64,000 nucleotides of DNA from Streptomyces formicae (GTDB lineage: Bacteria; Actinomycetota; Actinomycetes; Streptomycetales; Streptomycetaceae): assembly GCF_022647665.1 (NCBI RefSeq), contig NZ_CP071872.1, positions 3,162,001-3,226,000 of the forward strand. The letters are read 5' to 3'. The notes beneath the pieces were generated by a model. That model was not told the DNA's origin, made no database searches, and saw nothing but the letters and a program-made list of their open reading frames with translations. Positions 31,010-39,694 of this stretch are shown piece after piece. Position 1 is the stretch's first letter. Each line of letters opens with the position of its first letter. Position numbers and translations under genes: made by a program.

Positions 31010-31930
31010 ATGTCGACAGGCGGTGACGGCGAAGTCGCCATCGACGGGGATCTGGTGCGCCGGCTGCTCGACGCGCAGTTCCCCCACTGGTCGGACCTGC
31101 CCGTCGCGTCGGTCCAGGTCTCCGGCATGGACAACGCGACGTTCCGGCTGGGCGAGCACCTCTCCGTGCGACTGCCGCGCTTCGCCCGGTGGGTCGGCCA
31201 GGTCGAGCGCGAGCACGAGTGGCTGCCGCGGCTCGCCCCGTATCTGCCGCTCCCCGTGCCGAGGCCGGTCGCGATGGGCGGCCCCGGAGAGGGCTATCCC
31301 TTCCCCTGGTCGGTCTACCGCTGGCTGGACGGCGAGCCCACGACCGCCAAGAGCCTGGCCGATCCGGTCGCCACGGCGACCGAGCTCGCCGGTTTCATCA
31401 CCGCCCTCCAGGGGATCGACGCCACCGGCGGGCCCGGTCCCCGATGGAGCAACGTGTTCCGCGGCGTGCCCTTGGGCGACGAGCGCGACTCGCTGGCCTC
31501 CGAGGCCCGCGTACGCCCCAAGATCGAGGCGCTGCGCCGGGCGGGCCTGGCCGATGCCGACGCCGTGACCGCCGTGTGGGAGGAGGCCCTCGCGGCTCCG
31601 GCGTGGGACGGACCGCCCGTCTGGATCCACGGCGACCTCGCGGCCGGCAATCTCCTGGCCGTCGACGGCCGGCTGAGCGCGGTCATCGACTTCGGGACCC
31701 TCGCGGTCGCGGACCCCGCGGTCGATCTGCTGCCCGCGTGGACGCTCCTGCCCGCCGAGGCCCGCGGGGCCTTCCGCGAGGCGCTCGGCGTGGACGACGC
31801 GACCTGGGCCAGAGGCCGCGGCTGGGCGCTGGCCGGATCCCTGCCCGTGCCCGACGACCCCTTCTTCGCCGACCCGGCACGCGTGACGGCGGCGCTGGAC
31901 CACCTCGACCAGCTCGTCGCCGATCTCTGA
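31010..31930 (+). CDS. Aminoglycoside-phosphotransferase-fold kinase
   Basis: 306 aa (start at 31010 chosen for the GGGGAG seven bases upstream; 30965 is in frame). The APH/choline-kinase fold is shown by the ATP-site Lys-free N-lobe ([16 protein letters not shown]), [15 protein letters not shown], the catalytic loop [13 protein letters not shown] with its Asp and Asn, and the metal-binding Asp in [21 protein letters not shown]. Such enzymes phosphorylate small molecules such as antibiotics, sugars or homoserine. The substrate is not predictable here. It stands alone between the lipoprotein and the VOC gene. Confidence 0.9.
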   Translation: MSTGGDGEVAIDGDLVRRLLDAQFPHWSDLPVASVQVSGMDNATFRLGEHLSVRLPRFARWVGQVEREHEWLPRLAPYLPLPVPRPVAMGGPGEGYPFPWSVYRWLDGEPTTAKSLADPVATATELAGFITALQGIDATGGPGPRWSNVFRGVPLGDERDSLASEARVRPKIEALRRAGLADADAVTAVWEEALAAPAWDGPPVWIHGDLAAGNLLAVDGRLSAVIDFGTLAVADPAVDLLPAWTLLPAEARGAFREALGVDDATWARGRGWALAGSLPVPDDPFFADPARVTAALDHLDQLVADL

Positions 31931-32206
31931 GCCGCGGCCGGCGAGCCGGGCACCTGGGCGACGCGACCGAGGCCGTCCTTCACCAGTTCGAACGTTCGCG
32001 CCGGGAACGCGCGAGCGAATCGTCGCGACCGCCGTACGGTCGGTCGCCGCGACCGAGCCCGGGGTCCACCTCTGCCCGGCCGCGACCCCGCCGGGCACCG
32101 GCGTCCACGGCATGTGCGGACACAACGCGGCACGCTCGGCACTGCGTGCGGCAGGGCGCGATCGGTAGCAGACTCGGGAGGGCAACCGAGGAAAGGGCGA
32201 GGCACC
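31931..32206. other. Intergenic region, no supported gene
   Basis: 276 bp between the kinase and VOC genes. Open frames on both strands are Arg/Pro-rich shadows without ribosome-binding sites. It presumably holds the VOC-gene promoter. Confidence 0.45.
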
Positions 32207-33009
32207 GTGCTCACCACCCGCTATGTCACAGGCTCCCCGAACTGGATCGATCTCGGCACCCCCGACATCGAAGGCGCGAGCGCCTTCTACGGCGGTCTCT
32301 TCGCGTGGACCTTCCGGTCCGCCGGCCCGCAGGCGGGCGGCTACGGGATGTTCCAGCTCGGCGGGCGCACCGTGGCCGCGGGCATGACCGTCCCCCGGAG
32401 CAGGGGCCGGCCGCCTGGAACCTCTACTTCCAGTCGCCCGACGCCGCCGCCACCACCCAGCGGGTCAGGGACGGCGGAGGCAGCGTCGCCCGCGAACCGA
32501 TGGACGTCTTCGACGCGGGCCGCATGGCAGTCTTCGCCGATCCCGCGGGCGTGGCCTTCTCCACCTGGCAACCGGGCACCAACAAGGGCCTGGACGTGGT
32601 GAACGACGTGGGCACGCTGCGCTGGGCCGAGCTCTACACCCCCGACACGGAGGCCGCACTCGCCTTCTACCGCTCGGTCTTCGGCTGGGAGGAGTACGGC
32701 ATCCCGATCCCGGGCGGCGACACGTACACCACGGTCAACCCCCATGGCGCGGGCCCCGACGCCATGTTCGCCGGCCTCGTCCCGCTGGAGACCGACCCGA
32801 CGGAAGCGGCCGACGGCCCCTACTGGCTCCCGTACTTCGAAGTCGCCGACACGGACGCAACGGTTGCGCGCGCGGAGGAGCTCGGCGGTAAGGTCCGTCT
32901 GGCGCCGCTCGACCTGGAGGACGTCGGCCGCATCGCGAAGCTCGCGGACCCGTACGGGGCGCGCTTCGCGGTCATGAAGAGCGTGCCGCGCGAGGAACAG
33001 GCGTGTTGA
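32207..33009 (+). pseudogene. VOC-superfamily (glyoxalase-like) protein, one-base frameshift
   Basis: Two tandem vicinal-oxygen-chelate domains. The first starts TGSPNWIDLGTPDIEGASAF and the second DVGTLRWAELYTPDTEAALA, each with a VFGW- or LFAW-type turn. The frame breaks at the C5 run 32392-32396 within the first domain. Upstream reads GRTVAAGMTVP; the continuation EQGPAAWNLYFQSPDAAATT lies in another frame and runs to EEQAC at 33009. Adding one C gives an uninterrupted 267-aa two-domain protein of the usual size. GTG start at 32207. Homologues are often annotated as antibiotic-resistance or hydroxylase-like proteins, but the activity is unknown. Confidence 0.85.
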
Positions 33010-33055
33010 TCGCTCGTTGACGCGGCGTTTATCGGCGACGGGCAACGTGTCGGGC

Positions 33056-33328
33056 ATGCCGATCAACACGACCGCCGTATCCGCAACGACCGACGAAGAG
33101 TTCTCCTGGCAGGAGAACGCCCTCTGCGCCCAGGTCGGCCCCGAGTTCTTCTTCCCCGCCCCCGGTTCCTCGACCCGCGAGGCCAAGCAGCTGTGCCGCG
33201 CGTGCGAGGGGCGGGTGGCGTGCCTGGAGTACGCGCTGGCGAACGACGAACGGTTCGGGGTGTGGGGCGGGATGTCCGAGAAGGAACGCGGCAGGCTACG
33301 GCGCGGTGCGCACCAGCGGCGCGGCTGA
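33056..33328 (+). CDS. WhiB-family iron-sulfur regulator
   Basis: 90 aa. Four conserved cysteines at 24, 47, 50 and 56 (ALCAQ, then LCRACEGRVAC) bind a [4Fe-4S] cluster. The GVWGG turn is at 68-72, followed by a basic C-terminus (RGRLRRGAHQRRG) for DNA contact. WhiB-like proteins act with the principal sigma factor in Actinobacteria to control development, redox response or antibiotic resistance. Which branch this belongs to is not certain; the short N-terminus and C-terminus resemble WhiB/WhiB2-like regulators less than generic Wbl proteins. Confidence 0.93.
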   Translation: MPINTTAVSATTDEEFSWQENALCAQVGPEFFFPAPGSSTREAKQLCRACEGRVACLEYALANDERFGVWGGMSEKERGRLRRGAHQRRG

Positions 33329-33416
33329 CGGCACGGCCGTCACCCACTCCGCCGTCCGGGGCAGCCCCACCGTCCCCGGGGTCACCCCCACCGTCCGGCT
33401 CGCCCCGCCGTCCCGC

Positions 33417-34343
33417 TCAGCCTGCCGGGACGCGGAACGTCTCCCCGTACATCTGCCACTCCAGCGGAGCCGACAGCTCCATGTTGCCGTCGCGCAGGAA
33501 CACCCGCTGCGCGGTGTCGATACGGGACGTGTCGCGCTGCGCGGTGGTGAGCCTGGCCCTGATCGCGGCCCGGCCCTCGTCGAGGAAGACATTGAGGTAC
33601 TCCGCCTCGTCGCCGCCCTCCGCGGCCGTACGCGCCTTCTCCATCGCCGCCTGCCGGATGCCGTAGAAGCCGTCCGCCTCCAGGCCGGGGCCGTGCAGCA
33701 CCATCGCGTCGTAGTAGACGAACTGGCCTAGCGTGCCGAGGCCGTCCATCTTCGCGAGCTGGACGGCCGGGTCGAAGTAGAGGCGGTCGCGGGTCTCGTC
33801 CTGGGCCCTGCGGAACGCCGGCTTCTGCGCCTCGCGGGCCCAGGCGTCGGTGAAGCCGGGGTCGAGGCCCTCGTGCGCGTCGGTGCCGTCGACCGCGCGG
33901 AGGGCGGGGAGGTACCGGGCGAGGCCGTTGTCCGGGTGCGCGGCCGTGTACGCCTCGACGAGCTGCAGCATGTCGTTCGTACCGGAGCAGAAACCGATGA
34001 TCCCCGCGGTGTAGCCGTTGCCGTCACCGAGGTCGGCGATGGCGCCGTACCGGCTGCGCCAGTCGAGCGTCGAATGGTCCGCGCTGGCCACGAGCCGCGC
34101 CGCGATCTCCTTCTTGTCGGGCGCGTCGAGGCCCGGCGGCAGCTTCGCCAGCCGGGCCTCCAGCGCCTTCTGCTCCGCCGCCGAGCCCGACTTCAGCGGG
34201 TTCGGCGCGCCGCTCGGCCGCTGGGCCGCGGTGTACGGCCGGTCGGCGAGCGGAACGTCCGAATCGCCGCCCGCGCCGATGACGAAGGACACTGCTGCGG
34301 CGGCCGGGACGGCGACGAGGAGGACACGGGTCACAGGCTTCAC
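33417..34343 (-). CDS. GH46 chitosanase-like protein with altered catalytic residue
   Basis: 308 aa from GTG 34343, with an N-terminal hydrophobic export signal (VTRVLLVAVPAAAAVSFVIG). The mature domain follows family GH46 throughout: KKEIAARLVASA, DWRSRYGAIADLGDGNGYTA, GIIGFCSGTNDMLQLVEAY, YFDPAVQLAKMDGLGTLGQF, GGDEAEYLNVFLDEGR, RIDTAQRVFL. GH46 enzymes hydrolyse chitosan using one Glu acid and one Asp base. The Asp base is present (Asp107 in LGDGNGY). The residue that aligns with the catalytic Glu (Glu22 of the well-studied Streptomyces N174 enzyme, in SAENS) is Asp89 here (SADHS). Activity may be reduced or changed. Start alternatives upstream exist (34406). Confidence 0.9.
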   Translation of the reverse strand: MKPVTRVLLVAVPAAAAVSFVIGAGGDSDVPLADRPYTAAQRPSGAPNPLKSGSAAEQKALEARLAKLPPGLDAPDKKEIAARLVASADHSTLDWRSRYGAIADLGDGNGYTAGIIGFCSGTNDMLQLVEAYTAAHPDNGLARYLPALRAVDGTDAHEGLDPGFTDAWAREAQKPAFRRAQDETRDRLYFDPAVQLAKMDGLGTLGQFVYYDAMVLHGPGLEADGFYGIRQAAMEKARTAAEGGDEAEYLNVFLDEGRAAIRARLTTAQRDTSRIDTAQRVFLRDGNMELSAPLEWQMYGETFRVPAG

Positions 34344-34555
34344 GCGGCACAGCGTACGGTCCGCCTCCACCTGCGAGAACGCCCCGTCCACGGAAAGTTC
34401 CCGCATCCACGGCGGCCCGTATCCCCGGCGCCGGGGGAGTGTGCCTCCCGCGCGCCGGGACGGACCCATGACGACGCCCGGCGCGCACACGGCCCGGACG
34501 CGGTCACGGCGCGCACGTGCCCCGGCACGCGGGAAGCCGGGTCCGCGCTCGCGCG

Positions 34556-35530
34556 TCAGCCGGCGGCGCGGGCCGCCATCCTGGCCTTGCGGGCCGCGAG
34601 CTTCTCGTCGAACTTGCTGGCTTCCGCGTCCAGCCCGCCCATGTACAGGCCCAGTTCCTCCTGCGCCTTCGCGCCCTCGGGGCCGAGCCCGTCGATGTCC
34701 ATGACCTTCAGGAAGCGCAGCACCGGCTGGAGCACGTCGTCGTGGTGGATGCGCATGTTGTAGATCTCGCCGATCGCCATCTGCGCGGCCGCACGCTCGA
34801 AGCCCGGCATGCCGTGCCCCGGCATACGGAAGTTGACCACGACGTCACGCACGGCCTGCATCGTCAGATCCGGGGCGAGCTCGAACGCCGCGCCCAGCAG
34901 GTTCCGGTAGAAGACCATGTGCAGGTTCTCGTCGGTGGCGATCCGCGCCAGCATCCGGTCGCAGACCGGGTCGCCCGACTGGTGGCCGGTGTTGCGGTGC
35001 GAGATGCGCGTCGCCAGCTCCTGGAAGGCGACGTACGCCACGGAGTGCAGCATCGAGTGGCGGTTGTCGGACTCGAACCCCTCCGACATGTGCGACATCC
35101 GGAACTGCTCCAGCTTGTCCGGGTCGACCGCGCGCGAGGCGAGGAGGTAGTCGCGCATGACGATGCCGTGCCGGCCCTCCTCCGCCGTCCAGCGGTGCAC
35201 CCAGGTGCCCCAGGCGCCGTCACGGCCGAAGAGCGTGGCGATCTCGTGGTGGTAGCTCGGCAGGTTGTCCTCGGTGAGCAGGTTCACGACGAGGGCGATC
35301 TTGCCGATGTCGGTGACCTTGGACTGGCCGGGCTCCCAGGGCTCGCCGTCCTCGAAGAGGCCCGGGAAGTTCCGCCCGTCGGTCCACGGCACGTACTCGT
35401 GCGGCATCCAGTCCTTGACGACCTTGAGGTGCCGGTTGAGCTCCTTCTCCACCACCTCTTCCAGCGCGTACAGCAGCCGGGCGTCGGTCCACGCTTCCGA
35501 ACTGCCGAGGTGGGGAGAGGTGATCGTCAC
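34556..35530 (-). CDS. desA: Acyl-ACP desaturase (soluble di-iron type)
   Basis: 324 aa. Ferritin-like fold with two di-iron half-sites: an EExxH in RWTAEEGRHGIVM and DENLHMVFY further on, plus LLTEDNLPSYHHE upstream. The enzyme introduces a double bond into acyl-ACP chains using O2 and reductant, adjusting membrane fluidity. The C-terminal 50 residues are helical and Ala/Lys-rich. It is a single-gene unit preceded by a 33-bp palindrome that is likely its operator. It may link to the lipid genes elsewhere in the window, but no direct operon link exists. Confidence 0.93.
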   Translation of the reverse strand: MTITSPHLGSSEAWTDARLLYALEEVVEKELNRHLKVVKDWMPHEYVPWTDGRNFPGLFEDGEPWEPGQSKVTDIGKIALVVNLLTEDNLPSYHHEIATLFGRDGAWGTWVHRWTAEEGRHGIVMRDYLLASRAVDPDKLEQFRMSHMSEGFESDNRHSMLHSVAYVAFQELATRISHRNTGHQSGDPVCDRMLARIATDENLHMVFYRNLLGAAFELAPDLTMQAVRDVVVNFRMPGHGMPGFERAAAQMAIGEIYNMRIHHDDVLQPVLRFLKVMDIDGLGPEGAKAQEELGLYMGGLDAEASKFDEKLAARKARMAARAAG

Positions 35531-35624
35531 GGGTGCTCCTGGGGGACGCGGAGAAGTGTTCTGGGACGTATGCAGTGCCTGAAGCCGTCGGCAACCCGCC
35601 CGACGGTGCCGGGGAAGGCGAGCT

Positions 35625-35657
35625 ACCTACGGCTTCGTAGGTTACGAAACCGTAGGT
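35625..35657 (-). promoter_or_regulatory. 33-bp near-perfect palindrome upstream of the desaturase gene
   Basis: Outer arms ACCTACGG and CCGTAGGT are perfect and flank inner TTCGTA/TACGAA; only five central or near-central positions differ. It begins about 95 bp upstream of the ATG at 35530. Size and symmetry suit a TetR-family dimer-of-dimers operator that represses the desaturase. No TetR gene is adjacent. Confidence 0.65.
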
Positions 35658-35714
35658 TAAAGGTCCGGTAAGCCATGGGCCAAGCCGGGCACTGTTATGT
35701 CCCCGTACGTTCTG

Positions 35715-36491
35715 CTATGCCTGCAGGTCCCGCAGGCGCACCGAGAGACATGTCACGCAGCCTTCGAGCTTCTCGAACTCGCTGATGTCCACCTGAACCG
35801 GGTCATAGCCCAGGTCGGCGAAGAGCTCAGCCGTCTTCGGCGCGCTCGCCGCCATCAGCAGTTTCCCGCCGCCGAGCAGTACCACGTGCGCACCGGGCTC
35901 CTCCGGCACCGGCAGGAACCGCGGGAAGAGCGAGGGCTGCTCCACCAGCGGTTCGTACCCGATCACCGTCCCGTCCGGCAGCGCCGTCACCGCCGACTTC
36001 AGGTGGAGCACCTTCGACACGGGTACGGGGACGACGCGCGCCCCGAGCGGCTCGAAGGCCGCCCGGAGCTGCTGCACACCCGCGGCGTTGGTCCGCCCGC
36101 CCCGGCCCACGTACACCGTGTCGCCGATCTTGAGCACATCGCCGCCTTCGAGGGTGCCCGGCGGCCACACCCAGTTGACGGAGCAGCCGAGCCGGGCGAG
36201 CGTCTCCTCGACCGCCGTCGTCTCCGGCCTGCGGGACTCCGCCCCGGGCCGGGTGATCAACGCCACGTTGCGGAACATCACGACCGTGTCCTCGACGAAG
36301 ACGCCGTCCGGGCAGTCGTCGGCCGGCGAGGTCTCCACGGTCTCCCAGCCGTGTTCGCGCAGGGCCGCCGCGTACGCCTCCCACTGCGCGAGCGCCGCCT
36401 CCGCATCGACGGGACGGCGCTCGACATGGGTGACCAGGCCCTCGGCCAGACGCGGGCTCGGACGGCGGACGAGGGCTCTTCTGCTCGGCAC
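35715..36491 (-). CDS. Dimethylarginine dimethylaminohydrolase (amidinotransferase fold)
   Basis: 258 aa from GTG 36491, which has a near-ideal AGGAGGAATC just upstream; the longer frame to 36527 lacks this. Pentein-fold motifs are present: FVEDTVVMF, GTLEGGDVLKIG, the catalytic His in KVLHLKSAVTAL and the catalytic Cys near the C-terminus (EGCVTCLSVRL). The family hydrolyses N-methylated arginines to citrulline and methylamines. An arginine deiminase-like role is the alternative, but the length and the CVTC ending favour DDAH. Confidence 0.9.
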   Translation of the reverse strand: MPSRRALVRRPSPRLAEGLVTHVERRPVDAEAALAQWEAYAAALREHGWETVETSPADDCPDGVFVEDTVVMFRNVALITRPGAESRRPETTAVEETLARLGCSVNWVWPPGTLEGGDVLKIGDTVYVGRGGRTNAAGVQQLRAAFEPLGARVVPVPVSKVLHLKSAVTALPDGTVIGYEPLVEQPSLFPRFLPVPEEPGAHVVLLGGGKLLMAASAPKTAELFADLGYDPVQVDISEFEKLEGCVTCLSVRLRDLQA

Positions 36492-36586
36492 GATTCCTCC
36501 TGGGAGGCTCGGGGGTGACGGCGCCATGATGAGCGCCGCCTACCCGGTGCCGTAAAGACCCACTCGGGCGGGCGAGCGGCCGCCGG

Positions 36587-38224
36587 CTACTCCGCCGTCT
36601 GCGCCCCCACCTCCTCGGGCGTCGTCGGCCGCAGCTCGCCGTCGAGCAGCAGCCAGCGGGTGATGCCGACGGACTTCAGGAACCTCACGTCGTGGCTGGC
36701 CACGATCAGCGCTCCCTCGTACGCCTCCAGCGCCGTCGTCAGATTCCGCACGCTTGCCATGTCCAGGTTGTTCGTCGGCTCGTCCAGCATCAGCAGCTGC
36801 GGAGCCGGCTCCGCGAGCAGCAGCGCCGCCAGCGCGGCACGGAAGCGCTCCCCGCCGGACAGCGTCCCGGCCGGGCGGTCCGCCCGCGCCCCCTTGAACA
36901 GGAACCGGGCCAGTCGCGCCCGGATCGCGTTGTGCGTGGCCGCGGGCGCGAACCGGGCCACGTTCTCCGCCACGCTCAGCCCGTCGTCGAGGACATCCAG
37001 CCGCTGCGGGAGGAAGCGCAACGGAACCTGGGCGTCCACCTCGCCCGCGACCGGCGCCAGCTCCCCGGCGACCGTACGCAGGAGCGTCGTCTTGCCCGCG
37101 CCGTTCCGCCCGACGAGCGCGATCCGCTCCGGACCGCGGAGCTCGAACTCGCCAGTGATCCGCGCCCCGTACGCCAGCTCCACATCGGACAGCCGCAGCA
37201 CGCCGCGGCCCGGATGCACCTTCGTGTACGGCAGCTCGACGCGGATCTCGTCGTCGTCACGCACCGCGTCGACCGCCGCGTCGAGCCGCTCCTTCGCCTC
37301 GGCCAGCCTTTCGGTGTGCATGATGCGCTGCTTTCCGGCCGAGACCTGCGCCTCCCGCTTGCGGGCACCCATCACGATCTTCGGCTCGCGCTTGCTCTCG
37401 AACATCTTCTGGCCGTAGCGCTTGCGGCGGGCCAGTTTGACCTGGTTATCGGCCAGTTCGCGCTTCTGCCGCTGCACATCGGCCTCCGCGACGCGCACCA
37501 TGCGCTCGGCGGCCTCCTGCTCCACGGCCAGCGCCTGCTCGTAGGCGGAATACGCGCCGCCGTACCAGGTCACCTCGCCGTCGCGCAGATCCGCGATCTG
37601 GTCGACCCGCTCCAGCAGTTCGCGGTCGTGGCTGACCACGACCATCACCCCGGACCAGGCCGCGACGGCGTCGTACAGCCGCCCGCGCGCGTACAGATCA
37701 AGGTTGTTGGTCGGCTCGTCGAGCAGCAGCACGTCCGGGCGGGCCAGCAGCAGCGCGGCCAGTCGTAGCAGCACGCACTCGCCGCCCGACATCTCGCCCA
37801 CGGTCCGGTCGAGACCGATGTGGCCGAGCCCGAGCTGGTCGAGTGTGGCGCGGGTGCGCTCCTCCACGTCCCAGTCGTCGCCGACCGCCGCGAAGTGCTC
37901 CTCGCGGGCGTCACCCGCCTCGATGGCGTGCAGCGCGGCCCGAGTCGCGGCGACACCGAGCGCCTCGTCGACGCGCAGGTCTGTGTCGAGCACCAGGTTC
38001 TGCGGCAGGTACCCGACCTCGCCCGCGACCCGCACGGTGCCGGCGGTGGGCGTGAGTTCGCCCGCGATCAACCGGAGCAGCGTCGACTTCCCCGAGCCGT
38101 TGAGGCCGATGAGACCGGTCCTGCCGGGGCCGACGGCGAGCTGGAAGCCGTCGAGGACGGGGGTGCCGTCGGGCCAGGAGAAGGAGAGCGAGGTGCAGGT
38201 GACGGAGGTGGGGAAGGTAGACAT
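36587..38224 (-). CDS. ABC-F family ATPase (ribosome-associated)
   Basis: 545 aa with two ABC domains and no membrane segments. Walker A motifs are GLNGSGKST (about 41) and GRNGAGKTT (about 365), signatures are MSGGE and LSGGE, and Walker B is LLLDEPTNNLD or LMLDEPTNNLD. Between them is the charged inter-domain linker (about 260-330: RQKRELADNQVKLARRKRYG). ABC-F proteins act on the ribosome; some protect against antibiotics. This one could be housekeeping or a resistance factor. An unusually long 5' leader (38225-38380) contains complementary segments, which fits attenuation control. Starts at ATG 38224. Confidence 0.9.
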   Translation of the reverse strand: MSTFPTSVTCTSLSFSWPDGTPVLDGFQLAVGPGRTGLIGLNGSGKSTLLRLIAGELTPTAGTVRVAGEVGYLPQNLVLDTDLRVDEALGVAATRAALHAIEAGDAREEHFAAVGDDWDVEERTRATLDQLGLGHIGLDRTVGEMSGGECVLLRLAALLLARPDVLLLDEPTNNLDLYARGRLYDAVAAWSGVMVVVSHDRELLERVDQIADLRDGEVTWYGGAYSAYEQALAVEQEAAERMVRVAEADVQRQKRELADNQVKLARRKRYGQKMFESKREPKIVMGARKREAQVSAGKQRIMHTERLAEAKERLDAAVDAVRDDDEIRVELPYTKVHPGRGVLRLSDVELAYGARITGEFELRGPERIALVGRNGAGKTTLLRTVAGELAPVAGEVDAQVPLRFLPQRLDVLDDGLSVAENVARFAPAATHNAIRARLARFLFKGARADRPAGTLSGGERFRAALAALLLAEPAPQLLMLDEPTNNLDMASVRNLTTALEAYEGALIVASHDVRFLKSVGITRWLLLDGELRPTTPEEVGAQTAE

Positions 38225-38265
38225 AGGGGTCTCCCTGTTGCGATGGAAGGGGCGTGAGCAACGGG

Positions 38266-38379
38266 TGAGACACCGGTGAGGACAGCACGAAGGCCCTGGT
38301 CCGGGAGGGACGGGACGGCTCGTACGCCGAGGTCGTACACACGGGCACGCGGGCAGATGCCGCGGCACACGGTGTCTCA
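38266..38379 (-). promoter_or_regulatory. Long-range inverted repeat in the ABC-F gene leader
   Basis: TGAGACACCG (38266-38275) and CGGTGTCTCA (38370-38379) are perfectly complementary over 10 nt, with about 94 nt between them, upstream of the ABC-F start. In the transcript they could form a large stem-loop. This resembles leaders of ABC-F resistance genes that are induced by ribosome stalling. I did not find a convincing leader peptide. Confidence 0.4.
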
Positions 38380-38521
38380 GGACCTCAGACGAGCAACGTC
38401 CTACTCCGATCGACGACAACAGGGCCGATGAAGACGGTACGCCCGCGCCGGGAGGCGGGGCAAACGAATTGACGCGAGCGAGGAAAGGGCGGTTCAGGGG
38501 AGGGCGGTCGGGTGAGTGCGG

Positions 38522-38938
38522 TCAGCAGGCGTCGCGCATCAGCTCGGCGAGGTCCTCGTCCAGGTCCATGAAGAGGTGCTCGCGCCCGGCCGGCACCAGC
38601 CCTTCGGCCCGCTTGAGGAAGCGCCGCAGTTCGGAGGTGCGGATGTGCACCATCGCCGTGCCCTCGGGGGCGTGGAACTCCAGCACGGTGCGGTCGTAGC
38701 CGTACGGCCGTACCCGCACGTCCCCCACACCCGCGGGTGCGTCCATGCCCTCCGTGAGCAGCTCGCGGGCGAACGCCCAGGACACCTCGGTGCCCTCCAG
38801 GGTGGCCGGAGCCGGGAACTCCATGCTGACGGCGAACGGGTCCGCCCGGTCGTAGCGGAGGGTCGCTGGTACCGATTCCATCTGTGGCGCGGAGGCGACC
38901 AGACGGGCCTGCACGGCCTGCTCGATGACGGTGGACAA
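38522..38938 (-). CDS. SsgA-like sporulation/cell-division protein
   Basis: 138 aa, start TTG 38938 with GGGAGCAGG upstream. Family hallmarks: LRYDRADPFAVSMEF near the N-terminus, VSWAFARELLTEGMDAPAGV, DVRVRPYG, and FLKRAEGLVPAGREHLFMDL near the C-terminus. SsgA-like proteins are confined to morphologically complex actinomycetes and guide septum placement and peptidoglycan maintenance during sporulation. The precise orthologue (SsgA to SsgG) cannot be set. The ORF reading further upstream to 39691 is an artefact of antisense sequence. Confidence 0.9.
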   Translation of the reverse strand: MSTVIEQAVQARLVASAPQMESVPATLRYDRADPFAVSMEFPAPATLEGTEVSWAFARELLTEGMDAPAGVGDVRVRPYGYDRTVLEFHAPEGTAMVHIRTSELRRFLKRAEGLVPAGREHLFMDLDEDLAELMRDAC

Positions 38939-39105
38939 GGGCCTGCTCCCTCTCTTCGTTACGGCGCGGCGACGTCTCCACGCATCGGGGAAGACGGTGG
39001 AACGACGAATTCCGTGCATTGGCCGGGGGAGGTCGGAGACGTGAGCTGCGTCACCGTCGGAGGCGGTCTGGACCGGGCCGGGTGGGTCGGCTACGTTCGC
39101 GCGCC

Positions 39106-39502
39106 ATGACGTCCAAGGGGAAGACGAGACGAGTGATGTCGGTGGGCCTGTGCGGGGCGGCACTGGCCACGGCCCTCGCGGCCCCGGCGGCCCCGGCCCA
39201 GGCAGGCCAGGTGCAGGCCGACCGGGCGCAGGCAGGGGAGGCGACGGCGGGGGCAGGCAGCGGCGCGGCTTCCGCACTGGGAGTTGAAGCAGACCGGCAC
39301 GGAGGTGCGGTTCCGCGGCCTCGCGGCCGTCAGCCGGAGCACCGCCTGGGCCGCCGGATCCAAGGGGACGGTGCTGCGCACGGCCGACGGCGGAAGCAAC
39401 TGGCGCAATGTGTCCCCGCCCGGCGCGGGCGAGCTGGAGTTCCGGGACATCGAGGCGTTCGACGCCAGGCGGGCCGTCGTGCTCGCCATCGGCGAAAGCT
39501 AG
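39106..39502 (+). pseudogene. Secreted BNR/WD40-like repeat protein, truncated and frameshifted
   Basis: The N-terminus (TRRVMSVGLCGAALATALAA) is a signal peptide in one frame. The mature protein continues in another: LKQTGTEVRFRGLAAVSRST, AWAAGSKGTVLRTADGGSNW, ELEFRDIEAFDARRAVVLAI, as in secreted YCF48/BNR-type beta-propellers. The frame change lies within the Ala/Gly-rich stretch at about 39200-39270. The coding sequence then ends at GES-TAG, right where the repeat remnant begins, so most of the propeller is missing. The gene is very likely dead, cut by the mobile DNA that follows. Confidence 0.8.
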
Positions 39503-39524
39503 GGGGCGCCCGGCGGACCAGGCT

Positions 39525-39682
39525 GGGCTCGCGTGCCCTGGCACGCACATCTGCTGCGTTGTCGTCAGTCGCCAATGTCCCCCGTAGCCCTGCGGGCCCG
39601 GGAGATGCCCCCACCGCAGTGGCTCCTTCCTCCGCCTTGCAGCTGCACGCACCAGACCCCGCTCCCTGATCCAGCCTGATCC
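39525..39682 (+). repeat. Repeat copy 1 (remnant), related to the element in endonuclease V
   Basis: Shares long blocks with 45282-45446, such as GGGCTCGCGTGCCCTGGCAC, CACGCACATCTGCTG, CCTGCGGGCCCGGGAG and CGCACCAGACCCCGCT. The left inverted-repeat end seen in the other copy is missing and the right one is degenerate (CCTGATCC only), so this is a decayed copy. It lies between the truncated BNR gene and the IS630-type element. Confidence 0.8.
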
Positions 39683-39694
39683 GCAGGACACCCG

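Noticed and set aside
31931..32206. Possible small gene between the kinase and the VOC gene
   Set aside because: No frame shows both coding bias and a ribosome-binding site.
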